Of a stretch of 64,000 nt of DNA, positions 43,321 to 51,840 are shown in pieces (position 1 is the first letter of the stretch; every line of letters begins with the position of its first letter). Source of the DNA: Bacillota bacterium (GTDB lineage Bacteria; Bacillota; Clostridia; Acetivibrionales; DTU013); contig JAFABI010000025.1 of NCBI GenBank assembly GCA_023426125.1, positions 186,001 through 250,000 on the forward strand, given 5' to 3'. The notes under the pieces were generated by a model, which searched no databases, was not told the origin of the DNA, and saw only the letters and a program-made list of their open reading frames with translations. The position numbers and the translations under genes were made by a program.

Positions 43321-44407
43321 TACATATATCTGTGTAAAGGCGCTTCTGGACGACCTGGGCGTACAATACGTCGTTCCGCCCTTTAACAATAAGCAGGCGC
43401 TGGAGCTGGGGACGAAATATGTCCCCGAGATGGCCTGCCTTCCGCTGAAAATAAATATAGGAAACTATATCCAGGCCTGCCGGCAGGGGGCGGACACCAT
43501 CCTTATGGCCGGAGGCTGCGGCCCGTGCAGATTTGGCTATTATTGCGAGATGCACAGGGAAATCATGAAGGACATAGGCTACGACATGGATATCATAACC
43601 CTGGAACTGACAAACGGGGATATCTCCGAGCTTTTTGGCAAGATTAAAAAGCTGGCGGGAGGGACAAATCCTCTGAATGCTTTGCTGGCTGCCGCAAAAA
43701 CGGTAAAAATCGCAAAACAGGTGGATGAGTTGGAAAGGCTGGCTTTTAAAATCCGTCCCAGGGAAATAACGAAGGGAAGCACCGATGCGATCTATAAGGA
43801 GTTTAGAGGCAAAGCGTTCCAGGAGCGCGGGTGCCGGAAAATGTTGGACTTGATTGCCCGGACCCGGGAGGAGCTCCTCCGGGTTGAAACTGACAAGGAT
43901 TTTCGCCCATTGAAGATCGGGGTGGTCGGCGAAATATACACCACCATCGAGCAATCCTCAAGCTTTGATATACAGAACAGGCTGGGCAATATGGGCGTGG
44001 AGGTGGACAGGCAGGTAACCGTCAGCGGATGGATCATTGAGCATATCCTGAAAAAGGCCCTGCATTTGCCGCGCAAGCTGGAATATGCAAAAGCGGCGAA
44101 GCCTTACCTGGGAACCATGATCGGCGGGCATGCACAGGAGACCCTCGGACATACCGTCCTATACTCCAGGAAAGGTTATGACGGCGTGATCCAGATCTTT
44201 CCCCTCTCCTGCATGCCGGAGATCGTAGCTGAAAGCATCCTGCCGAAGGTGGAAGCGGACCATGGTATTCCCGTGCTGACGCTGATCATCGATGAAATGA
44301 CGGGTGAGGCAGGTTATTTGACAAGGGTCGAGGCATTTATCGACCTGCTGAAGAAGAGGAGGGAGCTGAAAACCAGCAATGAGCAATGGATATTATCTGG
44401 GAGTTGA
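43292..44407 (+). CDS. 2-hydroxyacyl-CoA dehydratase-related protein (COG3581-like)
   Basis: A 371-residue protein: ITFPHLGNTYICVKALLDDL, then MACLPLKINIGNYIQACRQG, LMAGGCGPCRFGYYCEMHRE with a Cys cluster, and C-terminal SCMPEIVAESILP and DEMTGEAGYLTRVEAFIDLL. In many anaerobes this unit, the previous one and the activase below are fused in one large protein; here they are three overlapping genes, which argues that they work as a complex. GGAG stands before the ATG. Confidence 0.8.
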   Translation: MKITFPHLGNTYICVKALLDDLGVQYVVPPFNNKQALELGTKYVPEMACLPLKINIGNYIQACRQGADTILMAGGCGPCRFGYYCEMHREIMKDIGYDMDIITLELTNGDISELFGKIKKLAGGTNPLNALLAAAKTVKIAKQVDELERLAFKIRPREITKGSTDAIYKEFRGKAFQERGCRKMLDLIARTREELLRVETDKDFRPLKIGVVGEIYTTIEQSSSFDIQNRLGNMGVEVDRQVTVSGWIIEHILKKALHLPRKLEYAKAAKPYLGTMIGGHAQETLGHTVLYSRKGYDGVIQIFPLSCMPEIVAESILPKVEADHGIPVLTLIIDEMTGEAGYLTRVEAFIDLLKKRRELKTSNEQWILSGS

Positions 44408-45401
44408 CGTGGGCTCCGTAAGTACAAACCTTGTAATTATCAATGAGGATGGAAAAATTATAAAAAAACTATATTTGCGGACGGGTGGACAGCCGATCAA
44501 TGCGTTGACAGCCGGAATGAAGGAAATCGCCGGTCTGCCGGGAGAAAAATCAAGGATAGAGGGCGTAGGCGCGACGGGCAGCGGAAGGGTTCTTGCCGGC
44601 GTTATGATCGGAGCGGATGAAGTCAAGAATGAGATCACTTCCCACGCAATTGCCGCCCAGCAGGTAGTACCCGGCGTCAGGACCATCATTGAAATCGGCG
44701 GACAGGATTCAAAGATTATCCTGTTGAGGAACGGCGTTGTGCATGATTTTGCCATGAACACTGTCTGCGCAGCCGGTACCGGCTCTTTTCTCGACAGGCA
44801 GGCCGCAAGGCTGGGCGTACCCATTGAAGAATTCGGGGCCCTTGCCCTCAAGTCCACATCGCCTGTCAGAATTGCGGGAAGGTGCGCGGTCTTTGCCGAA
44901 TCGGACATGATCCACAAGCAGCAGACGGGACATACGACCGAAGATATAGTAAACGGTTTATGCGAGGCATTGGTAAGGAATTATCTGAACAATCTTGCAA
45001 AAGGTAAGGACATCCAAGAGCCTGTCGTGTTCCAGGGCGGTGTGGCGGCGAACGTCGGCATCGCCGCCGCGTTTGAAAGAGCGCTGGGAAAAAAGCTCAT
45101 CATTCCGGAGCACTACGATGTCATGGGAGCCCTTGGCGCAGCAATCATTGCGAGACAACGGAAGAAATCCTCCAGGGATTTCGTTACGTCATTTAAAGGA
45201 TTTGAAGCGGCAAACCGCCACTACAGGGCTAAAAGCTTCGAATGCACCCATTGCTCCAATATGTGCGAAGTCATCGAGATATTATCCGACGGACACAGCA
45301 TCGCCCGGTGGGGCGACAGGTGCGGCCGGTGGTCCGTGGAAAATGCCGTGAAGGAAGCAGATGCTTCCTTGAGGCCGGTGCTGGAAGCATCCTCGATTTG
45401 A
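44379..45401 (+). CDS. BcrAD/BadFG-type CoA-dehydratase activase (ASKHA ATPase)
   Basis: A 340-residue ATP-driven electron activator. GVDVGSVSTNLVIINEDGKI is the phosphate-1 motif of the ASKHA fold, GATGSGRVLAG, EIGGQDSKIILLR and NTVCAAGTGSFLDRQA (cluster-binding Cys) and GRCAVFAESDMIHKQQ (second Cys) are diagnostic of HgdC/BcrA activators, and FQGGVAANVGIAAAFE is the adenosine motif. An extra C-terminal region has CTHCSNMCEV and WGDRCGRWS. It would inject a low-potential electron into the proteins of the two preceding genes. Overlaps the previous gene by 29 bases. Confidence 0.9.
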   Translation: MSNGYYLGVDVGSVSTNLVIINEDGKIIKKLYLRTGGQPINALTAGMKEIAGLPGEKSRIEGVGATGSGRVLAGVMIGADEVKNEITSHAIAAQQVVPGVRTIIEIGGQDSKIILLRNGVVHDFAMNTVCAAGTGSFLDRQAARLGVPIEEFGALALKSTSPVRIAGRCAVFAESDMIHKQQTGHTTEDIVNGLCEALVRNYLNNLAKGKDIQEPVVFQGGVAANVGIAAAFERALGKKLIIPEHYDVMGALGAAIIARQRKKSSRDFVTSFKGFEAANRHYRAKSFECTHCSNMCEVIEILSDGHSIARWGDRCGRWSVENAVKEADASLRPVLEASSI

Positions 45402-45735
45402 CATTGAAGTAACGCAAGCTGGGGACAGGTTCCTCGCTTGCGTTTCATAGAATTTTCCTAAGGCAAGATCCTTCCCGGTACAACAGCGAAAAACCTAATG
45501 CTTGTTGTTATCTATCTTTCATTATGAATCAAGAGGAATTTGTATAGCATTGGAACTTTTTCAATGCTTTTTGCGTCTTATCTATGTAACCGGTTTACGT
45601 GAGAATTATGCAGGAAAAAATCAAGGGGTGTGTGTCAAAAGCAAGTTGCGGCCGATGGCCTCTTCTACAGAATCTGCGATTGAAACACGCCGGAAACAAA
45701 AGGCAATCTAACCAAACCTGAAGGGGGTTATTACG
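45402..45735. other. Gene-free stretch with a hairpin
   Basis: AACGCAAGC (45411-45419) and GCTTGCGTT (45436-45444) form a 9-bp stem just after the activase stop, possibly a weak terminator (no clear T-run). The rest to the SIMPL gene shows nothing convincing; a 69-codon frame at 45502 has no ribosome site and unconvincing composition. Confidence 0.4.
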
Positions 45736-46497
45736 ATGTTGAATGGAATATCAATCAGGAATAAAGTAGTCATATCCGCCGCCGTATTATTGGCGCTGGT
45801 AATGCTGACGGTCGCAGCGCTGAGCTTCTCGGCCTTTACGACCGTCAAGGCTGCCGATGAAAACCAGCCTACGAAGCGGACGTTGAACGTGTCCGGTTCC
45901 GGTACCATAAATGCGTCTCCGGACATAGCTTATGTTACCCTGGGCGTAGTGACGGAAAACAAGGATGCAAAGGCAGCTCAGCAGGATAACGCAAAAGCTA
46001 TGGATAAAGTGATGGCAGCAATTAAAAGCTCAGGGATAAAGGATGACGATATCAAGACGGTGAATTACAGCATTTATCCCAAATACGATTACAACCGCGA
46101 CACAGGTGCAAGCAGCATCATAGGGTATACTGTCAACAACTCCGTGCAGGTCACCGTAAGGGAAATTGACAAGGCGGGCAGCATTATAGACCTGGCGGCA
46201 AACAGCGGCGTCAACATCACCAGCAATATCAATTTTGGTCTCAGCGACTATGACAAAGCTTACAATGAAGCACTGAAGAAGGCGCTGGAAGCTGCAAAGC
46301 TGAAAGCCGAATCCATGGCAGGCGTTTATGGGATCAAGCTGGGTGTCCCGGTGACCATCAATGAAAATGGCGGATATAATCCGGTGTACAGTAATGCGGG
46401 ATATGCCAAGGCTGAGGATGCAGGCGCTGCAGTTACGCCCATACAGGCAGGAACGATGGAAATCAAAGCCAATGTCAGCGTCGTTTATGAATATTAA
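45736..46497 (+). CDS. SIMPL-domain (DUF541) exported protein
   Basis: A 253-residue protein with an N-terminal signal/anchor helix (KVVISAAVLLALVMLTVAAL) and the SIMPL/YggE fold: RTLNVSGSGTINASPDIAYV, then AMDKVMAAIKSSGIKDDDIK, VNYSIYPKYDY, and NEALKKALEAAKLKAESMAG. These are periplasmic or surface proteins of poorly known role, linked in some bacteria to oxidative or envelope stress. AAGGGGG precedes the ATG by 8 bases. Monocistronic. Confidence 0.9.
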   Translation: MLNGISIRNKVVISAAVLLALVMLTVAALSFSAFTTVKAADENQPTKRTLNVSGSGTINASPDIAYVTLGVVTENKDAKAAQQDNAKAMDKVMAAIKSSGIKDDDIKTVNYSIYPKYDYNRDTGASSIIGYTVNNSVQVTVREIDKAGSIIDLAANSGVNITSNINFGLSDYDKAYNEALKKALEAAKLKAESMAGVYGIKLGVPVTINENGGYNPVYSNAGYAKAEDAGAAVTPIQAGTMEIKANVSVVYEY

Positions 46498-46597
46498 TGC
46501 TGCAAGGATCGTGAAAATGTTTCACTGCTGTACGGATAAAGAAAAGGTTAAAAAAAAGTTAAGTTTTAAAATTCATCTGGTAAAAAACCGGGGAATA

Positions 46598-46606
46598 TGA
46601 TATAAT
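46598..46606 (+). promoter_or_regulatory. Extended -10 promoter upstream of the riboswitch
   Basis: TGATATAAT matches an extended -10; no clear -35 is present. Transcription would start about ten bases before the c-di-AMP riboswitch. Confidence 0.55.
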
Positions 46607-46619
46607 GGTAAAAACTGAA

Positions 46620-46760
46620 TAAAAATTAGCGCTGAATCGCATGAGCGGGGGAACCATTCAATTGGGGTGAATCCGAAAGGTAGGGTCAATCTTTTCCGAT
46701 CCGAATCCGTCAGCTAACCTCGTAAGCGTTGGAAGAGAAGGTGATGGATATGCTTTCGTC
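46620..46760 (+). ncRNA. Cyclic di-AMP riboswitch (ydaO/yuaA type)
   Basis: The ordered conserved pieces of the ydaO motif are present: CGCATGAGCGGGGGAACCA, TTGGGGTGAATCCGAAAGGT, AGGGTCAATC, and near the 3' end CCGTCAGCTAACCTCGTAAG with GGAAGAGAAG. An intrinsic terminator follows at 46775-46809, so high c-di-AMP should stop transcription before the dapB-like gene. Boundaries are approximate. Confidence 0.9.
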
Positions 46761-46774
46761 AGAATAGTATATAT

Positions 46775-46809
46775 AAGCTGCAGACACTTCTCTGCAGCTT
46801 TTTGTTTTT
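46775..46809 (+). terminator. Riboswitch-controlled terminator
   Basis: AAGCTGCAGA and TCTGCAGCTT are perfect 10-bp complements around CACTTC, followed by TTTGTTTTT. Confidence 0.88.
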
Positions 46810-46879
46810 CTTTGAGGCATTCTCTTTATACTACTACAGCAGGAAATAACACAATTTTTAAGATGGAGGTGTACTTATC

Positions 46880-47755
46880 ATGATGCGTATATGCCTGGTT
46901 GGTTTGGGCAAGACAGGCAAGGAAGTTGCCAGGGTTCTTCTGGAGCAAAAGGACATGAAGCTGGTGGCAGCCGTATGCAGCCCCACAAGTGATAAAAAAG
47001 GCAAGGACCTGGGCGAGATAATTAATGCGCGGGATACCGGTATATTCATCGAGACCTCGGATAATCTTCAAGAGGTCATCTTCAGGACCAAGCCGGATAT
47101 CGTCATCGACTTTTCAAACCCCGAAGCAACCGTAAGGAATGCATTGCTGTTTTCAAAGATGAAGGTGAATATTGTTGTGGCTACAACAGGCTTCTCAAGG
47201 CTGGCGCTCCGAAAGCTTTTTGTCATGACGAGAAAATACCATAACGGCATCGTTTATGCTCCCAATATTACTCTCGGCGTCAATGTGATGATGCTCCTGA
47301 CCAACATAGCATCCAATATTTTGAACAACTATGATTTCCAGATTACCGAGGTTCATCACAGCAAGAAAAAGGATTCTCCTTCCGGGACGGCCAAGAAAAT
47401 AGCCGGAGAAATCGTGAAAGGCCTGAATTCCTCAGGCAAGACGGTAGAACAGGAGACGATACCCATTAATGCAGTCCGTGCAGGCGGTGTCGTCGGAAGG
47501 CATGAGGTAATGATTGTCGGTGAAGAGGATAAAATTGAAATCATCCATGAGTCCTTTTCAAGAAAGGCCTTTGCGGCAGGAGCCATCAGAGCCGTCAAAT
47601 TTCTGCACAAAAAATCCGGTTATTACGAAATGGCGGATGTCTTGAACCTTGGCAGGGTGCTGGGCGACTATGCGCAGGTGGAAAGGAATTCAGCCCATAA
47701 AAGGCTTGTGCTTTGTAACAGTAAGAACGAAGGCGAGGACGAAGTAGCGAATTAA
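46880..47755 (+). CDS. dapB: Dihydrodipicolinate reductase-like protein (DapB family)
   Basis: A 291-residue NAD(P)-binding protein. CLVGLGKTGKEVARVL is the Rossmann loop, DIVIDFSNPEATVRNAL the conserved ID(F)S.P strand, and EVHHSKKKDSPSGTAKKIA the catalytic His and Lys plus substrate-binding SGTA of DapB, which reduces 4-hydroxy-tetrahydrodipicolinate in lysine/diaminopimelate synthesis. It is about 25-30 residues longer than typical DapB at the C-terminus and reads GLGKTG rather than the common G..G.MG loop, so it may be a second, specialised copy. Transcription is under the c-di-AMP riboswitch, tying a peptidoglycan-precursor enzyme to the cell-wall and turgor signal. GGAGGTG is 8 bases before the ATG. 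Confidence 0.85.
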   Translation: MMRICLVGLGKTGKEVARVLLEQKDMKLVAAVCSPTSDKKGKDLGEIINARDTGIFIETSDNLQEVIFRTKPDIVIDFSNPEATVRNALLFSKMKVNIVVATTGFSRLALRKLFVMTRKYHNGIVYAPNITLGVNVMMLLTNIASNILNNYDFQITEVHHSKKKDSPSGTAKKIAGEIVKGLNSSGKTVEQETIPINAVRAGGVVGRHEVMIVGEEDKIEIIHESFSRKAFAAGAIRAVKFLHKKSGYYEMADVLNLGRVLGDYAQVERNSAHKRLVLCNSKNEGEDEVAN

Positions 47756-47932
47756 ATAGATAATGGGCTCTGGCTAAGCTGTGGTTCAAATGGGCAGCTT
47801 ACCGGGCCAAATCTAAAATTATTCGGAAAAACAACAGGAGAAGGCACTATCTCACGAGGGATAATACCTTTTTCTTTATTTCCCTTATTTTTTCAGATGC
47901 ATCAGCATCTCTATATAGAAACGTCCGTATCA
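47756..47932. other. Short intergenic stretch before copy F
   Basis: AT-rich; CAGATGCATCAGCATCT gives a small palindrome near 47895-47911. No gene. Confidence 0.3.
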
Positions 47933-48036
47933 CCTAGAAGTACTGACAATATAACTCCCCGTTTTTCTGAAAATGCCGGCCGTATAGACTGTATTTTCAG
48001 AAACTTATACGGGAGTTATATTGTCACCAGTACTTA
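47933..48036. repeat. Covarying inverted-repeat family, copy F
   Basis: Left arm AGTACTGACAATATAACTCC then CCGTTTTTCTGAAAAT; complement of the right arm AGTACTGGTGACAATATAAC then TCCCGTATAAGTTTCTGAAAAT. Inverted relative to A-D. It overlaps the stop codon of the LoaP-like gene and lies between two convergent genes. Confidence 0.7.
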
Positions 48037-48537
48037 ATTGAGGAGGATATCAATACCTAAATCAATCATCCGGGGCTCACCCATGAAATCAAGCATAATC
48101 GTAGCCCTGCTTTTTCTCCTGTCCGCACGTTTGATCATTCCTTCCATTCCCTGCAGAGGGCCCTCTTTTACAAACATTTTGGTATTTTCTAAAAGCACTT
48201 TGGAAAAATCTACAATTCCGTTATCTCCAACAAGCTTCATAATGAGAGCCATTTCAACATCTTCTATATATGACCAGTAAAAGCCGTTATTTAAAATTCT
48301 TATTATATTTGGCACCCTGGCAAGCTTATAATATATTTCGACGCACATATCGGTTTTTATAAACACATATCCGGGAAACAAGGTTCGAATTACCTGATGT
48401 TTTATACCCTGCCTTTTTTCAGTCGATTTTCTTTTTGGTACGACAGAATAACATTCTGAGGGGTCAAAAAAATACTGAATCCATTTTTGAATCTGTATCT
48501 CTCTGCCGGTTTCTACAAAAAGTGCATACCATTTCAT
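48034..48537 (-). CDS. NusG-family antiterminator, LoaP-like
   Basis: A 167-residue NusG paralogue. MKWYALFVETGREIQIQKWI is the NGN-domain start, FPGYVFIKTDM the conserved strand that contacts the RNA polymerase clamp, and the C-terminal KOW region reads VKEGPLQGMEGMIKRADRRK. LoaP proteins reduce termination in long secondary-metabolite or polysaccharide operons and normally sit in or beside their target. Here the gene is alone, reads towards the dapB-like gene, and no long operon follows on its strand, so its target is unlinked or lost. ATG at 48537 is used; AGGTAG precedes it. It is too divergent to be the housekeeping NusG. Confidence 0.8.
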   Translation of the reverse strand: MKWYALFVETGREIQIQKWIQYFFDPSECYSVVPKRKSTEKRQGIKHQVIRTLFPGYVFIKTDMCVEIYYKLARVPNIIRILNNGFYWSYIEDVEMALIMKLVGDNGIVDFSKVLLENTKMFVKEGPLQGMEGMIKRADRRKSRATIMLDFMGEPRMIDLGIDILLN

Positions 48538-49178
48538 GATTTCTACCTGCAAACTTACAATAATAACGGTATTCCACTAAGTCATTTTATGTTTTATCGA
48601 TTTATATTTCAAATCGTAAATATTTCAAAAAAGTAATAATATATAATATTAGAGTATGAATAGACATTATAAATGCAACCTCATGGCTAAATCGGTGTTG
48701 CAGTAAGTTAGACAAAGAACAGGATGCAGTAAGTTTGGAAATAGTGATGTCAAGGGGAAGGTGGAGATTTTGTCGGGTGCATTTCCCGATAAAATACCTG
48801 ACCTTGACATTATGGAAGTAATTGATGATAATGGAGTGCGGGTGGATTCGTGCAGCCTGAACGGGGAGCCACCGAAAATTAGCTTATGATCTTTTGATTG
48901 ATACCAGTGAAGTGCTTCTGTCTATACACTATCAGGTTTGGGGCTGTCCAACTCGATTTTGTGAAACTATTTTTTCTTACGTCTTGTGGCTCGCTATTCC
49001 TCTTGTTTTCAAAATGATGCTTCATCTCTGCAAAGGTGCACACAAAGGTGTTCATTGATTTGCAAATTATAGGTTTCAATGGTATAATTTATTTATCATC
49101 TGGTTATCTCTTGTTAATGGATACTCATACTAAATCTTTGTCAGCATATTAAAATAAACTTCTTTTTGGAGTGGGCAT
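48538..49178. other. Gene-poor stretch with a coding remnant
   Basis: On the plus strand 48730-48887 reads SKFGNSDVKGKVEILSGAFP then DKIPDLDIMEVIDDNGVRVD up to a stop, a protein-like fragment without start. TGCAGTAAGTT is repeated directly at about 48699 and 48727. The region also contains the promoter at 49060-49088. No intact gene. Confidence 0.35.
49060..49088 (+). promoter_or_regulatory. Candidate promoter of the membrane AraC sensor
   Basis: TTGCAA and TATAAT with a 17-base spacer, 90 bases before the ATG at 49179. Confidence 0.6.
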
Positions 49179-51569
49179 ATGAATATACATGTTTTAAATA
49201 ATCTAAAAGAATATAGGATGAATAGCATATATTTCCGGCTTTTTTCCTTATTTATTTGCCTTGTCTTCATACCTTCAATTTTAATTGGCGCATTGATTTA
49301 TTGGGAAGCTTCAAAAAAATTTCAAACGGAGATTAATAAGAATAACCTTTTTGCATTGAAATACATTGAAGATGAAGTGGAAAATGTCGTTAACAACATC
49401 AGCATGCTGGCTACTCAGTATACAATGGAAGGGGAAGTACGATACTTTTACTATGAATCTTTTGATTCCGACCGGATTACTTTGGAAAGGCTTTTCAAAA
49501 AAGTTGGGAATACCTGTATTGCCAATCCTTACATAGATTCTATTTATATTTATTATGAATCCCACAATGAGATAATTACAAATAACGGAGTTTTTAATTT
49601 TAAGGACTTTTATGACCAGAGCTGGACATCCATGGTGAGTAACTCCAAACAAGGCACGAGTATCTTACCTACCAGAAGTATTAACGAGAAGTTTGGTGAA
49701 GACCGGATTAGCAAGGATGTTATTACATATATTGCATGTTTCCCCTTGTTCCATACGGAAAGGATAGGAGCTGTCGTGGTCAACATCAATATCAATGAGC
49801 TAATTACAAGTTTGAGCAAAATAAAGAAAGATCCAGAAAGTACGATTTTTATTATTAACAATAAAGGTAATATCCTTGTTTCTGATAAAGCGGAGTATGT
49901 CTATAGAAATCTTAATGATATGACAGGAAAAAAGAATTATAATACAGGCGGAAACATGTCCATAGGTCAGTTTATGGGTCAGAAAATGCTGTTTTCCAAT
50001 ATATCTTCAAACAAAATGGGATGGTGTTTTGTTGAAATGACACCTTTTTCATCCATAAAAAGCAATATTGCATTTATAAAAACTACAGTGGCATTGATCT
50101 TGTCATTTATGGCAATACTTCTACTAATTGCCGTTTACATGATTACCAATAGAGTTTATAATCCCCTGACCTATTTAATGGATATTGTAGGTGTGGGATT
50201 ATCAGCAACCGGTAATCACAGGCCGCAGGGCGCAAAAAATGAAATGGAGGTCTTAAAAATACAGTTGCACAGCATATCGGACTCCATCCATGAGGAAAGA
50301 AAACAAAACAGATTATTGAAAAACCAGGTGGATCAAACGAAAAACATTCTTGCTAAGAATCTATTCAGTAGTCTAGTGCTATTAAGCGGGGAAGAAACAG
50401 ACTTTATCATGGAAAAGCTGAAAGTGCTGAATTGGCCGCAGGCTAATTATATTGTACTTCTGATTGAAATGGATAATTATCTGTCCTTTCAAAAAAAATG
50501 GAATAAAAAAGATCAGGTATTATGGAAATATTGCTTGTTCAATATCGCCGAAGAGCTTCTCAATTCTTCCTATCGGGGCCTTATTTTTGAAGATGGTATC
50601 AGCCAATGGATCGGAATCATCAACCTGCCGGATTACGGTGAAAAGAATGTGTATAAGGAGGCCAAGGAATTGGCTGACCGCATCCGGCAAGCTGTAGATG
50701 ACTATATTCAGGCATTTACGGTTACAATAGGCATAGGGAGCTACTGCCGTGACCTTTCTCAGGTTTCAGAATCCTATGAAAACGCTATGAAGGTCATTCA
50801 GAGCAAGTGGTTAAAGGGGAAAAACCAAACCTTCAGTTTTGACAGCCTGGAGCAGCCCAAAAGCGGAATATATTACAATCTGGAGTCGGAAAAAAATATT
50901 TTGTCTATGCTTCTATACAAGAATGACCTCCAGGGGGCAAAGCATTGTTTACATTCTTTTATCAGGGAACTCCTTGTTAAGAACGGATATACACGCGATA
51001 ATGTCTATCAGGGTATTTTGCAGCTGCTTGTGGCAATTATCCGTATGCTTAATGAAAAAGGCATTGAATTAAAAGAAATATTTTTATCAGATTACAACAT
51101 GGAAGGATATAACATCCTCAGTGATTTTAGAAGGCAGGAAACCCTTGAAAGTGTTGAAGAATGGATCGGCGAGCGTTTTAAGATCATATCCGATTATTTA
51201 TGGGAGCAAAGGAATGGTGTAAACGACAATATGATAATCTTAGCACAGGATTACATCCATAATCATTACGGCAATGATATTTCATTATCCTTGGTCGCAG
51301 AAAAGCTCGGATATAGTGAGCATCAGTTAAGCAAGATATTTAAAAAAGTAACCGGTGAAAATTTTCTGGAGTACCTGACAAGATACAGGGTGGAGAAGGC
51401 CAAGAAGCTGATAATGGAATCTGAGTGCAGTATCTTGGATATATCACGAATGGTGGGATATCCCAATGTTCATACGCTTATACGGGTATTTAAAAAGCTG
51501 GAAAACATTACGCCGGGTCAATATAAAGATGATGTAAAAATGGCCAGGCTGCTTAAGTTCAGAACATGA
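49179..51569 (+). CDS. Membrane-bound AraC-family one-component sensor
   Basis: A 796-residue regulator that combines sensing and DNA binding. A membrane helix near residues 20-42 (LFSLFICLVFIPSILIGALI), a cache-like extracellular domain to about 295, a second helix (VALILSFMAILLLIAVYMI), a cytoplasmic region of about 360 residues and a C-terminal AraC domain with ISLSLVAEKLGYSEHQLSKI and DISRMVGYPNVHTLIRVFKK. This architecture is typical of Paenibacillus and Clostridia and is found next to LplB/YtcP-type sugar transporters, as here. It presumably activates the operon at 51841 in response to an extracellular saccharide. Confidence 0.88.
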   Translation: MNIHVLNNLKEYRMNSIYFRLFSLFICLVFIPSILIGALIYWEASKKFQTEINKNNLFALKYIEDEVENVVNNISMLATQYTMEGEVRYFYYESFDSDRITLERLFKKVGNTCIANPYIDSIYIYYESHNEIITNNGVFNFKDFYDQSWTSMVSNSKQGTSILPTRSINEKFGEDRISKDVITYIACFPLFHTERIGAVVVNININELITSLSKIKKDPESTIFIINNKGNILVSDKAEYVYRNLNDMTGKKNYNTGGNMSIGQFMGQKMLFSNISSNKMGWCFVEMTPFSSIKSNIAFIKTTVALILSFMAILLLIAVYMITNRVYNPLTYLMDIVGVGLSATGNHRPQGAKNEMEVLKIQLHSISDSIHEERKQNRLLKNQVDQTKNILAKNLFSSLVLLSGEETDFIMEKLKVLNWPQANYIVLLIEMDNYLSFQKKWNKKDQVLWKYCLFNIAEELLNSSYRGLIFEDGISQWIGIINLPDYGEKNVYKEAKELADRIRQAVDDYIQAFTVTIGIGSYCRDLSQVSESYENAMKVIQSKWLKGKNQTFSFDSLEQPKSGIYYNLESEKNILSMLLYKNDLQGAKHCLHSFIRELLVKNGYTRDNVYQGILQLLVAIIRMLNEKGIELKEIFLSDYNMEGYNILSDFRRQETLESVEEWIGERFKIISDYLWEQRNGVNDNMIILAQDYIHNHYGNDISLSLVAEKLGYSEHQLSKIFKKVTGENFLEYLTRYRVEKAKKLIMESECSILDISRMVGYPNVHTLIRVFKKLENITPGQYKDDVKMARLLKFRT

Positions 51570-51840
51570 TAGCAGCATTGTAAGCCGTTGTTCTAGCGTT
51601 CATAAATGTGCAGATATCTAAAAGGTTTATTTTTGAATGTCGATTTTTTGCCTGCATGTTGTTTCCCGGATGAATGCCTCTATTGAATCAATGCTTTCTG
51701 ACATTGTGTTTACATTAACACACCTTCAAAATATAGATATTTACATGGCTTTAAAGCTGCTTTATAATTTAGGTGCAGCGGAAGTGACAACTTCAAAAGA
51801 TATCGCCGGAATTATATTCTACAATATAGGAGTGAACAAT

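Noticed and set aside
45502..45711. 69-codon frame before the SIMPL gene
   Set aside because: No ribosome site, no domain, unusual composition; more likely chance.
51637..51840. 68-codon N-terminal extension of the LplB-type permease
   Set aside because: No ribosome site at 51637, while TAGGAGTG stands before the TTG at 51841, where family similarity begins.
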